In this document: positions 17,418 to 26,691 of the stretch, one piece after another
Position numbering within the stretch: position 1 is the stretch's first letter
How the letters are laid out: the number at the start of each line of letters is the position of its first letter
Source of the DNA: Pseudomonas mandelii
Lineage (GTDB): Bacteria > Pseudomonadota > Gammaproteobacteria > Pseudomonadales > Pseudomonadaceae
Assembly (NCBI RefSeq): GCF_006438925.1
Contig: NZ_RCZA01000004.1
Coordinates: 434,001 to 498,000 of the forward strand
Length of the DNA stretch: 64,000 nt
Reading direction: 5' to 3'
Position numbers and translations under genes: made by a program
Notes under the pieces: generated by a model
Database searches by the model: none
What the model was told of the DNA's origin: nothing
Seen by the model: only the letters and a program-made list of their open reading frames with translations

Positions 17418-18302
17418 ATGCTGCTACGACACTTGCGCTATTTGTTGGCTGTCGCCGATAACTCCGGCTTCACCCGCGCCGCCGAGGCGCTGCATGTTTC
17501 CCAGCCGACCTTGTCGCAACAGATCCGGCAACTGGAAGAAACCCTGGGTGTCGTGCTGTTCGACCGGACCTCGCGCACGGTAAAACCTACCGATGCGGGG
17601 CAGGCCTACATCGAATGTGCGCGTCGCGTATTGGTTGAGTTGGAAGCTGGCAAGCGCGCATTGCACGATGTGAAGGATCTGTCCCGCGGCACCCTGCGCC
17701 TGGCCATGACACCGACGTTCATGGCTTACCTGATAGGACCGTTGATGCGCGACTATATGGCTCTCTATCCAAATATCCATCTGGAGATCTTTGAACTCTC
17801 CATGGCCGATATCGAAACCGGCCTGGCGGATGACTCACTGGATATCGCCATTGCGTTTGATGAGGTGAGAAACCCGGACATCGAAACGATCCCAGCTTTT
17901 ATTGAAACCCTGGGGCTGGTGGTGGGGCGGGATCATCCGTTATACGACTGTAAGAAACCGTTGACCGCCGAGCAGGTCGCTCAACTGGACTTTGCGTTGC
18001 TGACTCCCGACTTCGCCACCCGCATCTGTATTGACGAGTACTTCGCCAAGACGCAGATCACACCCAAGGTGGTGATCGAGGTCAATTCGGTCAACACTTT
18101 GCTGGAAGTCATACGGCACACGGCGGTCGCCACTATTCTTCCGGAGCCCATCGCTACCCAGGACCGAGCCCTGCGCAGGATCGCGCTGCTGGACAACGGG
18201 CCACGGCGCGGAGCCGCCCTGTTACGGCGTAAAAACAACTATCACAGCGCGGCGTCAGTGGCCTTTATGGACTTGATGCTGGGAGTGTCGGTGGGTCAGT
18301 AG
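17418..18302 (+). CDS. cynR: LysR-family cyn operon regulator CynR
   Basis: A 294-residue LysR-type regulator, closely resembling E. coli CynR along its length: helix-turn-helix [20 protein letters not shown] at about 28-47, then LTDAGQ-like and [21 protein letters not shown] at the start of the ligand domain, and [22 protein letters not shown] near the C-terminus. CynR activates cynTS in response to cyanate or azide. It is divergent from cynS copy 1, the classical arrangement. No other cynR is present, so this protein may also control the second cynS cluster, whose upstream region carries the same 40-base element. Confidence 0.88.
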   Translation: MLLRHLRYLLAVADNSGFTRAAEALHVSQPTLSQQIRQLEETLGVVLFDRTSRTVKPTDAGQAYIECARRVLVELEAGKRALHDVKDLSRGTLRLAMTPTFMAYLIGPLMRDYMALYPNIHLEIFELSMADIETGLADDSLDIAIAFDEVRNPDIETIPAFIETLGLVVGRDHPLYDCKKPLTAEQVAQLDFALLTPDFATRICIDEYFAKTQITPKVVIEVNSVNTLLEVIRHTAVATILPEPIATQDRALRRIALLDNGPRRGAALLRRKNNYHSAASVAFMDLMLGVSVGQ

Positions 18303-18439
18303 GCTCGGCAAAATGATCATTACACGTAATGAAATGCTGGATTGTAATTGCTGGTCATTCCGCTGTTTACGAGAGGAGGGGAAGATAACTCCATCGACGC
18401 GATCACCGGGTCGAACTCAAACAACAATCGGAGCACGTC

Positions 18440-19069
18440 ATGTCCCAGCAAGCGATCAAACTTTATCGTCACCCTTTGTCTGGCCACTCTCATCGGGTCG
18501 AACTGATGCTGTCCCTGATGGGACTGCCAACCGAACTGGTATTCGTGGATCTGATGAAGGGCGCGCACAAAGCGCCTGACTTCCTGGCTCTCAACCGCTT
18601 TGGCCAAGTGCCGGTGATCGATGACAACGGCACCGTCCTGGCAGACTCCAACGCCATCGTGGTTTATCTCGCCGCCAAATATGGCAAGGGCCAATGGCTG
18701 CCGACCGATCCGGTAGAGCAAGCCAAGGTTCAACGCTGGTTGTCGGTGGCCGCCGGTCAAATCAATTCGGGCCCTGCCACCGCGCGATTGATCACCGTGT
18801 TTGGTGCCGGTTATGACGCCGAAGAAACGATCAAACGTTCTCATGCCCTGCTCAAGGTCATGGAGGAGGAGCTGGGTCAGAGCAAATTCCTGGCCGGCGA
18901 CAAGCCGACCGTCGCCGATGTTGCCGCCTACACTTACGTGTCCCACGCACCGGAAGGTAACGTGGCGCTGACTGACTACCCGAATGTCCGTGCCTGGTTG
19001 AACAGCATCGAAGGGTTGCCGAACTTCGTTGGCATGCAACGTACTGCTGTAGGCTTGCAAGAGGCTTGA
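18440..19069 (+). CDS. glutathione S-transferase family protein
   Basis: A 209-residue GST with the thioredoxin-like N-domain ([20 protein letters not shown]), the cis-Pro segment [25 protein letters not shown] and the helical C-domain with the capping motif [13 protein letters not shown]. It resembles bacterial beta/theta-type GSTs. Probable role is glutathione conjugation or glutathione-dependent reduction; substrate unknown. It starts about 140 bases after cynR on the same strand and ends in a strong terminator. Confidence 0.85.
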   Translation: MSQQAIKLYRHPLSGHSHRVELMLSLMGLPTELVFVDLMKGAHKAPDFLALNRFGQVPVIDDNGTVLADSNAIVVYLAAKYGKGQWLPTDPVEQAKVQRWLSVAAGQINSGPATARLITVFGAGYDAEETIKRSHALLKVMEEELGQSKFLAGDKPTVADVAAYTYVSHAPEGNVALTDYPNVRAWLNSIEGLPNFVGMQRTAVGLQEA

Positions 19070-19079
19070 CTCGATTCTG

Positions 19080-19119
19080 AAGGAGCTTGCCGGGAGAATA
19101 ATTCCGGCCAGCTCCTTTT
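19080..19119 (+). terminator. Rho-independent terminator after GST
   Basis: AAGGAGCT ... CCGG ... CCGG ... AGCTCCTT stem followed by TTCC, 11 bases after the GST stop. Confidence 0.75.
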
Positions 19120-19272
19120 CCTTGTTTCGCAGTTCTCCCAGGACGCTTTACGTACATGCAGCCAGCCCGACGGCGCGTGCGAAAGTCGCTGTAGCCGACG
19201 ATACTGACAATCAGGTCTTCCCGCGCAAGCGGCCAGATACCTCGCTGTCCTCTCATCAAGACAGGGGCGCCT

Positions 19273-20193
19273 ATGGATCGTTTTCAAGAAATGCAGATAT
19301 TCATGGCAGTAGCCGAGGAAGAAGGCTTTGCCGCCGCCGCCCGCCTGTTGAATATCTCTCCCCCCAGCGTGACCCGTGCCATCGCCGCGATGGAAGAGCG
19401 AATCGGCACACAGCTCCTTTCTCGAACCACTCGCAGCCTGCATCTCACCGAAGCGGGTCAACGCTATCTCGAGGATTGTCGGCGTATCCTCAGTGATATC
19501 GACGAGGCGGAGGAAGCGGCTGCTGGTAGTTACTCGATACCGTGCGGGCATTTGACCGTGACTGCGTCGGTGCTGTTTGGCGAGTTGTACATCGCGCCGC
19601 TGCTGGCCGACTACGTAGATCAATATCCCTCGGTGTATCTCAATGCCTTGCTGGTTGACCGCGTGGTGAACATGGCCGACGAGGGTATCGATGTGGCCAT
19701 CCGCATTGGTCATTTGCACGAGACCAATCAGCACGCCATAAAAGTCGGCGAAGTACGCCAGGTAATCTGCGGTACCCCCGATTATTTCGAACGCTACGGC
19801 AGGCCGCTTCATCCCGGTGAACTCAATACCGCCAACATCGTCATGTCTTCGGCCAGCCATTTGCTGAGCGACTGGCAATTCGTCAACGACGGCAACGCAC
19901 TGAGCTTTCGATTCGAACCGCGATTGGTGGTCACCGCCAATCAGGCCGCGATCAATATCGCCAGTCTGGGCTGGGGCGTCACGCGGGTGTTGTCCTATCA
20001 GGTGGCCAACCAGGTGGCGGCTGGCGAACTGGAATTGGTGCTGGAGGACTTCGAGCCGCCTGCGCTGCCCATTCAAGTGGTCTACCTCAAGAGCACCCGC
20101 ATACCGGCAAAGGTTCGTACCTTCGTGGATTTTCTCGCGGATCGACTCGGCAAGGATTCGGCGCTCAAGGCTGTGGTGAAGGGTTCCAATTGA
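19273..20193 (+). CDS. LysR-family regulator
   Basis: A 306-residue LysR regulator with the helix-turn-helix AAARLLNISPPSVTRAIAAMEERIG at about 21-45 and the linker SRTTRSLHLTEAGQRY. The CrgA/AaeR-like ligand domain contains MADEGIDVAIRIGHL. Members of this subgroup usually control an adjacent dehydrogenase or transporter; the adjacent same-strand gene here is a second LysR. Its stop codon overlaps the next start by one base (TGATG), so the two are translationally coupled. Confidence 0.85.
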   Translation: MDRFQEMQIFMAVAEEEGFAAAARLLNISPPSVTRAIAAMEERIGTQLLSRTTRSLHLTEAGQRYLEDCRRILSDIDEAEEAAAGSYSIPCGHLTVTASVLFGELYIAPLLADYVDQYPSVYLNALLVDRVVNMADEGIDVAIRIGHLHETNQHAIKVGEVRQVICGTPDYFERYGRPLHPGELNTANIVMSSASHLLSDWQFVNDGNALSFRFEPRLVVTANQAAINIASLGWGVTRVLSYQVANQVAAGELELVLEDFEPPALPIQVVYLKSTRIPAKVRTFVDFLADRLGKDSALKAVVKGSN

Positions 20194-21104
20194 TGGATCG
20201 CTACCATGAAATGCTGATGTTCGAAGCGTTATCGGAGCGCCCCAGTCTGGCTGCTGCGGCCCGTCGTCTGGATGTGTCCGGGCCTACGGTCGTTCGCGCC
20301 ATTGCACGGCTGGAGGAACGTCTTGGCGTGCGTCTGTTACTTCGAAGCACCCGCGGGGTGTCGCTGACCGAGGCCGGCGCCGGCTTCATGGCCGATTGTT
20401 CACGCATTCTCAGGGCCATCGAAGACGCAGAGGCATCGGCCAAGGGCTTGCACGTTCAGGCCCAAGGCAATCTCACGGTGCTGATGCCTTTGCTGTTCAG
20501 CCGTTATGTCATGACCTCGATTCTGACGGACTACATGAGTCTGTATCCTGAGGTAAAAGTCTTTGCGCAATACCATGATCGTTTTCCGAACATGAATGAA
20601 GAGGGCATCGATGTGGCGGTGCTGGTCGGCAATCTACCAAGTTCGTCATTGATCGCACGACAGGTGGGCTATGTACGCTTGATGGTATGCAGCAGCCCTG
20701 CTTATCTGGCTACTCACGGTGAGCCCGGCGTACCTGAGGATCTGCAAAATCATCGACTGGTCGCCACCCATGCTTATCGAGACAGGGTCCAGTGGGACTT
20801 CCAACACGACGGTGAGGTGAATCACTTAAAAGCCCGGACACGGATCAGTTGCGCGACGGTACAGGCGGCCATCGATGCAGCCGCTTATGGCGCGGGCATT
20901 ACCCGTTGTCTGAGCTATCCGTTGTACGAGTATTTGAACACTGGGCGATTGCGGCGTGTGTTGCAGCCCTATGAGTTACCGGCGCTGCCGGTGCACGTGG
21001 TGTACCGCGAAGGGCGCAAGGCCTCGATGCGGGTGCGCAGTTTTGTTGACCACATCGTCGACGGCCTGCGCGAGCATCCGGCCATGCAGCCGGATGTTTT
21101 TTGA
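20193..21104 (+). CDS. LysR-family regulator, paralogue of the preceding gene
   Basis: A 303-residue LysR regulator parallel in layout to the gene before it: MDRYHEMLMFEAL against MDRFQEMQIFMAV, helix-turn-helix AAARRLDVSGPTVVRAIARLEERLGV, and ligand domain MNEEGIDVAVLVGNL. The pair looks like a tandem duplication that has diverged. The ATG at 20193 overlaps the previous TGA. Partners may form a heteromeric or two-input switch, but that is inference. It converges on the exported hydrolase at 21146. Confidence 0.85.
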   Translation: MDRYHEMLMFEALSERPSLAAAARRLDVSGPTVVRAIARLEERLGVRLLLRSTRGVSLTEAGAGFMADCSRILRAIEDAEASAKGLHVQAQGNLTVLMPLLFSRYVMTSILTDYMSLYPEVKVFAQYHDRFPNMNEEGIDVAVLVGNLPSSSLIARQVGYVRLMVCSSPAYLATHGEPGVPEDLQNHRLVATHAYRDRVQWDFQHDGEVNHLKARTRISCATVQAAIDAAAYGAGITRCLSYPLYEYLNTGRLRRVLQPYELPALPVHVVYREGRKASMRVRSFVDHIVDGLREHPAMQPDVF

Positions 21105-21145
21105 ACGCTTGCAGCGCACGCAACAGCGGAGGTCACTGCTAGTCA

Positions 21146-21922
21146 TTACTTAGCAGTGGCAGCTGTTTCAATCAGGCTGGCAACGACTTTCGGATTGGAC
21201 ACCATCACCACATGGGACGCGCCTTTGACTACGACAGTCTTCTTGGCGTGTGCCCGCTCAGCCATGAACACCTGGGCTTGCGCAGGGATGTTCTTGTCCT
21301 TGTCGCCATAGACGAAATACGACGGAACGGTTTTCCAGGCGGGTTCGCTCGAGGCTTCATTCAGCGCAGCTACGGTCACGGGACGTTGGGTCGCTGCCAT
21401 CAATTTTGCGTCAGCATTCGGCACATCGGCGGCGAACTGATCGTGGAACTTGTCCTGCTGGATGAACAGATCCTTTCCACCATCAGCCAATTCAACCGGT
21501 GGAGCCAGGGTTGGCCCCAAGGTATTACCCGGGAAACGACCCGCCAGGTCGGCGGTGGATTCACCGGCTTCAGGCGCGATAGCCGCGACGTAAACCAGCG
21601 CCTTGACGTTGGCATTGCCGTAGGCGGCTTCGCTGATCACCGGGCCACCGTAGGAGTGACCAACCAGTACCACTGGGGTTTTGATGCTTTTCAGTACATC
21701 AGCCACCGATTGCGCATCGCCTTTGAGGCTGCGCAGCGGGTTGGAAGCCGCGATCACCGGGTAGCCGTCTTTTTCCAGAATCTTGACCACGCCGTTCCAG
21801 CTGCTGGAGTCGGCGAAGGCGCCGTGCACCAGCACAACCGTTGGTTTAACGGGGGCCGCCAGCGCAGCAGTGGCGCTGACCATGGCTGTGGCAAGGCCCA
21901 GTCCTGCGAATAACTTGTTCAT
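21146..21922 (-). CDS. exported alpha/beta hydrolase
   Basis: A 258-residue hydrolase with a signal peptide (MNKLFAGLGLATAMVSATAALA). It has the oxyanion motif LVHGAFADSSSWNGVV, the nucleophile elbow VGHSYGGPVISEA, acid YGDKDKNIP and histidine KGASHVVMVS. It belongs to the esterase/hydroxynitrile-lyase-like group common in Pseudomonas stress loci. Start 21922 was chosen over 22018 because the signal peptide begins there. It is divergent from the DJ-1/PfpI gene. Substrate unknown. Confidence 0.85.
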   Translation of the reverse strand: MNKLFAGLGLATAMVSATAALAAPVKPTVVLVHGAFADSSSWNGVVKILEKDGYPVIAASNPLRSLKGDAQSVADVLKSIKTPVVLVGHSYGGPVISEAAYGNANVKALVYVAAIAPEAGESTADLAGRFPGNTLGPTLAPPVELADGGKDLFIQQDKFHDQFAADVPNADAKLMAATQRPVTVAALNEASSEPAWKTVPSYFVYGDKDKNIPAQAQVFMAERAHAKKTVVVKGASHVVMVSNPKVVASLIETAATAK

Positions 21923-22185
21923 CGGGTGTTCCTGTACGGGGTGGGAGGAGTGAAGCGACAGGGCCATTTGAACCGGATGCTGTGTCTCGTATGTGTCTGA
22001 CTTGCCCGCCCGGCGCATGGAAATATGTCTGGAATCGCCTGAGCTACAAACGGATACAAATGCCGTTCGGGCATTTCAGTGAGCGAAATAGTGGATTGTA
22101 TTTTGTGGTCGTTCTCTACATCGCGGTTAAGGCAGAGCATAAGCACACACACTCTTCCATGCTGTACAGCAGAGGCTCATGACCG

Positions 22186-22809
22186 ATGAAACGCGTGCTT
22201 ATGTTACTGGCCAACGGCGTAGAGCCCCTGGAAATGGCCGCTTTTACCGATGTGCTTGGCTGGGCCAACCTGCTGGGTGATCACCCTGTGGAACTGGTCA
22301 ACGCCGGCCTTCGCAAAAAGATCGTGACCACCTTCGGTCTCACGCTCAATCCGAGTTTTTTATTGAGCGATCTGGACTTGAGCAGCTTCGATGCCTTGGC
22401 ACTGCCGGGTGGTTTTGAACCGTCGGGTTTTTACGAGGAAGCCTTGAGCGAACCCTTCCTGGCGACCATCCGGCATTTCGTCGAAGCCGGTAAACCCGTT
22501 GCCAGCGTTTGCGTGTCTTCCGTGTGCCTGGGCGTGGCCGGCGTGCTGCGTGACAGGAACGCCACGACCTACCACCAGGAGGGCGGCAAGCGGAAAAACC
22601 AACTGTTGGAAACCGGTGCACGCTTTGTCGATCGCCCCGTGGTTGTCGATGACCAGATCATCACTTCAAGCGGGCCGGGCACTGCCACCGAAGTTGCATT
22701 CGTACTGCTCGAAAAAATAACCAGCGTCGAAAATGCCGCTTTTATCCGCAAGAAGATGCGCTTCGCCACCCCCGACCGTGGTTGGTACGAAACGCCGCAA
22801 GTGCCCTGA
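22186..22809 (+). CDS. DJ-1/PfpI-family protein
   Basis: A 207-residue DJ-1/PfpI-superfamily protein with ALPGGFEPSG (oxyanion and Glu region) and the nucleophile elbow SVCVSSVCLGVAG, whose cysteine corresponds to DJ-1 Cys106. Conserved TITSSGPGTATEVAF-type residues are present near the C-terminus (IITSSGPGTAT). Family members act as glyoxalases or deglycases, chaperones or redox sensors; YajL-type members protect thiol proteins in E. coli. It is followed by an isochorismatase-like gene 43 bases downstream and a GST, forming a probable three-gene operon. Confidence 0.85.
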   Translation: MKRVLMLLANGVEPLEMAAFTDVLGWANLLGDHPVELVNAGLRKKIVTTFGLTLNPSFLLSDLDLSSFDALALPGGFEPSGFYEEALSEPFLATIRHFVEAGKPVASVCVSSVCLGVAGVLRDRNATTYHQEGGKRKNQLLETGARFVDRPVVVDDQIITSSGPGTATEVAFVLLEKITSVENAAFIRKKMRFATPDRGWYETPQVP

Positions 22810-22852
22810 AATGATCCACCAACTCCCATCGACTCTTTATCAAGGTAACCGT

Positions 22853-23398
22853 ATGACTAACACAGCACTCATCGTCGTTGATATTCAGAACGACTATTTT
22901 TCCGGCGGCAAATGGGAACTCAACGCTACTGACTCAGCCGCTGACAATGCGGCTCGTGTGATTGGAGCAGCACGTGAGCGGGGTGACTTAGTCATCCATA
23001 TCCGTCACGAGACTTTAGCCCCTAATGCACCGTTTTTTGTTCCAGGCTCCGACGGCGCGCAATTGCACGAGAAGGTGCGCAATCTTGGGGACGAGTTGGT
23101 CATCGTCAAACACTTCATGAACCCATACCGCGAAACGGAACTGCTCGAAGTGCTTGAACACAACGAGATTGAACGGGTCACCGTGGTCGGCAACATGAGC
23201 CACATGTGCATCGATGCTGTCACCCGCGCGTCTGACGACTTCGGGTTTGAGGCGACAGTCATTCACGATGCCTGTACGACCCACGACCTGGAATTCAACG
23301 ACGTCAAGGTTCCTGCACATCTGGTGCATGCGGCGTTCATGGCCGCCTTGAAGTTCGGGTACGCCGAAGTGCTGAGCACTGACGAGTATGTGGCCTAG
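22853..23398 (+). CDS. isochorismatase-family cysteine hydrolase
   Basis: A 181-residue cytosolic cysteine hydrolase without a signal peptide. The triad is visible: Asp in LIVVDIQNDYF, Lys in IVKHFMNPY and Cys in GNMSHMCIDAVTRA. Family members hydrolyse nicotinamide, isochorismate or ureido/carbamate compounds. Start 22853 was preferred because upstream codons overlap the DJ-1 gene and are unconserved, with AAGGTAACC just before the ATG. It lies between the DJ-1 and GST genes on the same strand. Confidence 0.85.
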   Translation: MTNTALIVVDIQNDYFSGGKWELNATDSAADNAARVIGAARERGDLVIHIRHETLAPNAPFFVPGSDGAQLHEKVRNLGDELVIVKHFMNPYRETELLEVLEHNEIERVTVVGNMSHMCIDAVTRASDDFGFEATVIHDACTTHDLEFNDVKVPAHLVHAAFMAALKFGYAEVLSTDEYVA

Positions 23399-23430
23399 GT
23401 TTTCATTCTGCTGCCGAAAAAGGTAACCCA

Positions 23431-24111
23431 ATGTTCAATCTTTCCAATGCTGTCGATTACTACTACTGGCCAACCCCCAATGGGCAGAAGGTCGCCATTT
23501 TTCTTGAGGAATCGGAACATCCTTACTTCGCGCATCCCGTCAATATCAGCAATGGTGAGCAATTTTCCACTGAGTTCACCCGAATTTCGCCCAATCAGCG
23601 CATTCCAGCGATAGTCGACAGAGAGACTGGTGTATCGGTCTTTGAGTCAGGGGCGATTTTGTTGTACCTGGCTCAGCGCCACGGGCAATTCATCCCCGCC
23701 GATGCGAAAGGGGCGGCTGACGTCATGCAGTGGCTGTTCTGGCAAGCGGCGAACCTGGGGCCGATATTGGGACAGGCAGTGTTCTTCCTTAATTACGCCT
23801 CTGAACATGTGCCGCTCGCCGTGGCACGGTTCAGTAAAGAGACCGAACGTTTGTATGGCGTTCTGGAGCAGCAATTGAGCGAACGACCTTACGTCGCCGG
23901 CGAGTACTCCATTGCCGATATGGCGATCTATCCTTGGGTGCTGCAACATGACAAGCAAGGCATTACGCTCGATGGTTATCCTAACGTCGCCGCTTGGCTA
24001 GAAAAAATCAGCATGCGCCCAGCTGTGGTTCGGGCCTACGCTAAAGGGGAGCAAATTCGTCCATCTGGTCAAACTGATCAAGACAGAAAAAAGCTTTATG
24101 GGCTTCCATAG
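23431..24111 (+). CDS. Nu-class glutathione S-transferase, YfcG-like
   Basis: A 226-residue protein resembling E. coli YfcG/YghU: YYYWPTPNGQKVAIFLEE near the N-terminus, SPNQRIPAIVDRE around the cis-Pro, and FESGAILLYLAQRHGQFIP. The C-terminal helical domain has YSIADMAIYPWV. Nu-class members lack strong transferase activity and instead reduce disulfides and organic hydroperoxides with bound glutathione. It is 32 bases after the isochorismatase-like gene and is probably the last gene of that operon. Confidence 0.85.
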   Translation: MFNLSNAVDYYYWPTPNGQKVAIFLEESEHPYFAHPVNISNGEQFSTEFTRISPNQRIPAIVDRETGVSVFESGAILLYLAQRHGQFIPADAKGAADVMQWLFWQAANLGPILGQAVFFLNYASEHVPLAVARFSKETERLYGVLEQQLSERPYVAGEYSIADMAIYPWVLQHDKQGITLDGYPNVAAWLEKISMRPAVVRAYAKGEQIRPSGQTDQDRKKLYGLP

Positions 24112-24305
24112 CGGGGTCGCTATCCACTTAGGCGATTCCAGGTTGCTCGAGTGCGTGCAGGGTCTGTCTCGAGCTTCATGAGGTTGCAAAGCGCAGAGTT
24201 GATAATCACCGGCAACTGCGTATTAGACCCCGCTGCCGGGGATTCAACCATTCCTCGCCGGGCGGCGGGTGAAGGGCACCTGTTTACGAATGCGTAGAGG
24301 TGATC

Positions 24306-26378
24306 ATGAATCAGTCGGACGCGCCAGGAGCATCTCCTTGGCATATGGGTGAGCGTGAATTGCAAGAAAGCGTCGGCGTCGCCGATCAAATGGAGATATT
24401 CGGACGCAAGGTCGTACGTGACTACATGCCTGATCAGCATCGATTGTTTTACAACCAGTTGCCTTACCTGGTGGTGGGCGCGGTCGATGAACAAGGGATG
24501 CCTTGGGCCACGTTGATCGAAGGCCCCCCTGGCTTCATCCATTCACCCGATCCTCGAATGCTGCAACTCGACCGCCTGCCCGCCGAGGGTGATCCAGTTA
24601 GGGCGGCCCTTAAGCAAGGCGGTGCGGTGGGACTGCTGGGCATTGACCTGAAGACCCGAAGGCGCAATCGCATGAACGGCAACATTAGCACCGCCTCGTC
24701 AGGCGGTTTTGCCGTTTCTGTGGTGCACGCTTTCGGCAACTGCCCGCAATACATTCAGTTGCGAGGCGTTGAGCCGGTCAGCCTTGGCCAAGCCTCAGCA
24801 AACGTAGCGGCCGAATGTCTCAGCGAACTGGATGAAGCCGCGAAGTCGACCATCAGCAAGGCCGATACCTTTTTCCTCGCCAGCTATGTCGACCTGGATG
24901 GCGATGCATCCCGGCGCTCGGTGGACGTTTCTCACCGGGGTGGCAATTCAGGTTTCGTCAGGATCGAAGGCAACGTGCTGACGATCCCCGATTTCGCTGG
25001 CAACCTGCACTTCAACACCTTGGGTAATTTCCTGCTCAACCCGCGCGCAGGGCTGGTGTTCATCGATTTTGAAACAGGCGACATGCTGCAAGTCAGCGGG
25101 CGTACCGAGATCATTCTCGAGGGCCCGGAGATTGCTGCCTTTCAGGGGGCTGAGCGACTCTGGACGCTGACCGTGGAACAGGTGGTCCGACGTCAGGCTG
25201 TGTTGGCCCTACGTTGGCGGTTTGAAGGTTTTTCGCCTAACAGCCTGATGACGGGCAGTTGGGAGCAAGCTGAGGGCCGATTGCAAGCCGATAACCTGCG
25301 CGATCAATGGCGACCACTGAGGGTGACGCGGGTCGTTGACGAGAGCAGCTCCATTCGCTCCTTCTATTTTGAACCGGCCGATGGCGCGGGCATACCGCGG
25401 TTTGAGGCTGGCCAACATCTGCCGGTGCGCTTTTGCCTTGCTGAAGGACAGGCGCCTCTGGTCAGAACCTACAGCCTGTCCAGTGCGCCGTCGGACAGTT
25501 TTTTCCGCATCAGCGTCAAGCGTGACGGACTCATCTCGTCGCATCTGCACGACCGCGTTCAGGTAGGGGATCTGGTTGAAGCCCGCGCCCCTCAAGGGCG
25601 CTTCACGGTGCAAGCCGATGAATATCGACCGTTGGTTTTGCTGGCCGCGGGCGTGGGCGTGACCCCACTGCTGTCGATGCTGCGTGAAGTGATTTATGAA
25701 GGCGAACGTATCCGTCGCACTCGACCGACCTGGTTCATCCAAAGTGCGCGCAGCCTGAGTGAACTCGGGTTTCGCGATGAGCTGCACGAACTGGCGACCC
25801 GTGCCAAGGATAAAATTCGTGCGCTGCGTCTGCTCAGTCAACCGGAAACTCATGCTCGCGTTGGTGAGGATTTTGAGGTGGCGGGGCGTGTGGATGTCGA
25901 ACTGCTCAAGGCATTGCTGCCCCTGGACGATTACGACTTTTACCTGTGTGGCCCTGGTGCTTTTACCCAGGCGCTGTACGACGGTCTGCGTCAGTTGCGT
26001 ATTGGCGATGATCGTATTCACGCGGAGACTTTCGGTCCTTCGACCCTGGTTCGCCAACGGGATCATTTAACCCCGGCGGTCGAGCAGATACCCGCGGCAA
26101 GCAGCCCGGTCAAAGTGCTGTTTTCGGCATCGGCGAAGGAAGCTCGTTGGGAGCCGGGTGGCGGGAGTTTACTGGAACTGGCCGAGAGCCGTGGCCTGAA
26201 TCCGGACTTCAGTTGCCGGGGTGGATCGTGCGGAACTTGCCGTACCAAACTGATCAGTGGGCAAGTGCACTATTTGAATTTGCCAGCTGAGATGCCGGCC
26301 GAAGGGGAAGTGCTGATTTGCTGCGCTGTACCTGCACAACCTAAGGAGGGCGATGCCCCCCTTGTGCTGGATTTGTAA
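24306..26378 (+). CDS. PNPOx-like / ferredoxin-reductase / 2Fe-2S ferredoxin fusion
   Basis: A protein of about 690 residues with three parts. An N-terminal pyridoxamine-5'-phosphate-oxidase-like flavin-binding domain (about 40-310) has WATLIEGPPGFIHSPD and LGNFLLNPRAGLVFIDFETGD. A ferredoxin-NADP reductase-type domain follows (about 325-590), with RTYSLSSAP for FAD, LLAAGVGVTPLLSML for NAD(P) and YLCGPGAF. The C-terminal plant-type 2Fe-2S ferredoxin has CRGGSCGTC and a later LICC cysteine. It can pass electrons from NAD(P)H to the N-terminal active site. Proteins of this layout occur in Pseudomonas without assigned function. ATG 24306 follows an AGAGGTGA box; GTG at 24300 is possible. Confidence 0.85.
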   Translation: MNQSDAPGASPWHMGERELQESVGVADQMEIFGRKVVRDYMPDQHRLFYNQLPYLVVGAVDEQGMPWATLIEGPPGFIHSPDPRMLQLDRLPAEGDPVRAALKQGGAVGLLGIDLKTRRRNRMNGNISTASSGGFAVSVVHAFGNCPQYIQLRGVEPVSLGQASANVAAECLSELDEAAKSTISKADTFFLASYVDLDGDASRRSVDVSHRGGNSGFVRIEGNVLTIPDFAGNLHFNTLGNFLLNPRAGLVFIDFETGDMLQVSGRTEIILEGPEIAAFQGAERLWTLTVEQVVRRQAVLALRWRFEGFSPNSLMTGSWEQAEGRLQADNLRDQWRPLRVTRVVDESSSIRSFYFEPADGAGIPRFEAGQHLPVRFCLAEGQAPLVRTYSLSSAPSDSFFRISVKRDGLISSHLHDRVQVGDLVEARAPQGRFTVQADEYRPLVLLAAGVGVTPLLSMLREVIYEGERIRRTRPTWFIQSARSLSELGFRDELHELATRAKDKIRALRLLSQPETHARVGEDFEVAGRVDVELLKALLPLDDYDFYLCGPGAFTQALYDGLRQLRIGDDRIHAETFGPSTLVRQRDHLTPAVEQIPAASSPVKVLFSASAKEARWEPGGGSLLELAESRGLNPDFSCRGGSCGTCRTKLISGQVHYLNLPAEMPAEGEVLICCAVPAQPKEGDAPLVLDL

Positions 26379-26397
26379 TTTGGGTGCCATCGACCGC

Positions 26398-26661
26398 TCA
26401 TCCCACCAAGCGTGGGCTGAGCGCTTCGTCGATACCGCCTTCGCTTTCAAGTTGAGCTAGGTCGTCGAACCCGCCTACGTGGTGATTACCGAAAAAGATC
26501 TGTGGGACAGTGCGGCGCCCACTTCGGCTAACCATTTCACTCCTCACCGGTGCGGACTGTACGTCGATTTCGGTATAGCGAATGCCTTTAGCATTAAGCA
26601 GCTTCTTGGCAGCACGGCAGTATGGGCAGGTGCTGGTGGTGTACATAGTGACTTCAAGCAT
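26398..26661 (-). CDS. grxC: glutaredoxin (GrxC type)
   Basis: An 87-residue dithiol glutaredoxin with active site TCPYCRAAKKLL at about residues 11-22 and the cis-Pro segment RRTVPQIFFGN. The glutathione-binding GGFDDL motif follows. It reduces glutathionylated proteins using glutathione regenerated by Gor. It is the last gene of the minus-strand run cynS-DUF2790-cynT-grx, 30 bases after the end of the frameshifted cynT. This is not the usual housekeeping position of grxC, so it is probably a second copy. Confidence 0.88.
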   Translation of the reverse strand: MLEVTMYTTSTCPYCRAAKKLLNAKGIRYTEIDVQSAPVRSEMVSRSGRRTVPQIFFGNHHVGGFDDLAQLESEGGIDEALSPRLVG

Positions 26662-26691
26662 GTTGAGAACTCCGTAAATAATTTTGGTTGA

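Noticed and set aside
18976..20076. Minus-strand open frame of 366 codons
   Set aside because: Antisense to a clear LysR gene and to the end of the GST gene; no motif.
22346..22621. Minus-strand frame inside the DJ-1 gene
   Set aside because: Shadow of the DJ-1/PfpI coding sequence.
25209..26066. Minus-strand open frame of 285 codons
   Set aside because: Antisense to the reductase part of the PNPOx/FNR/ferredoxin fusion.
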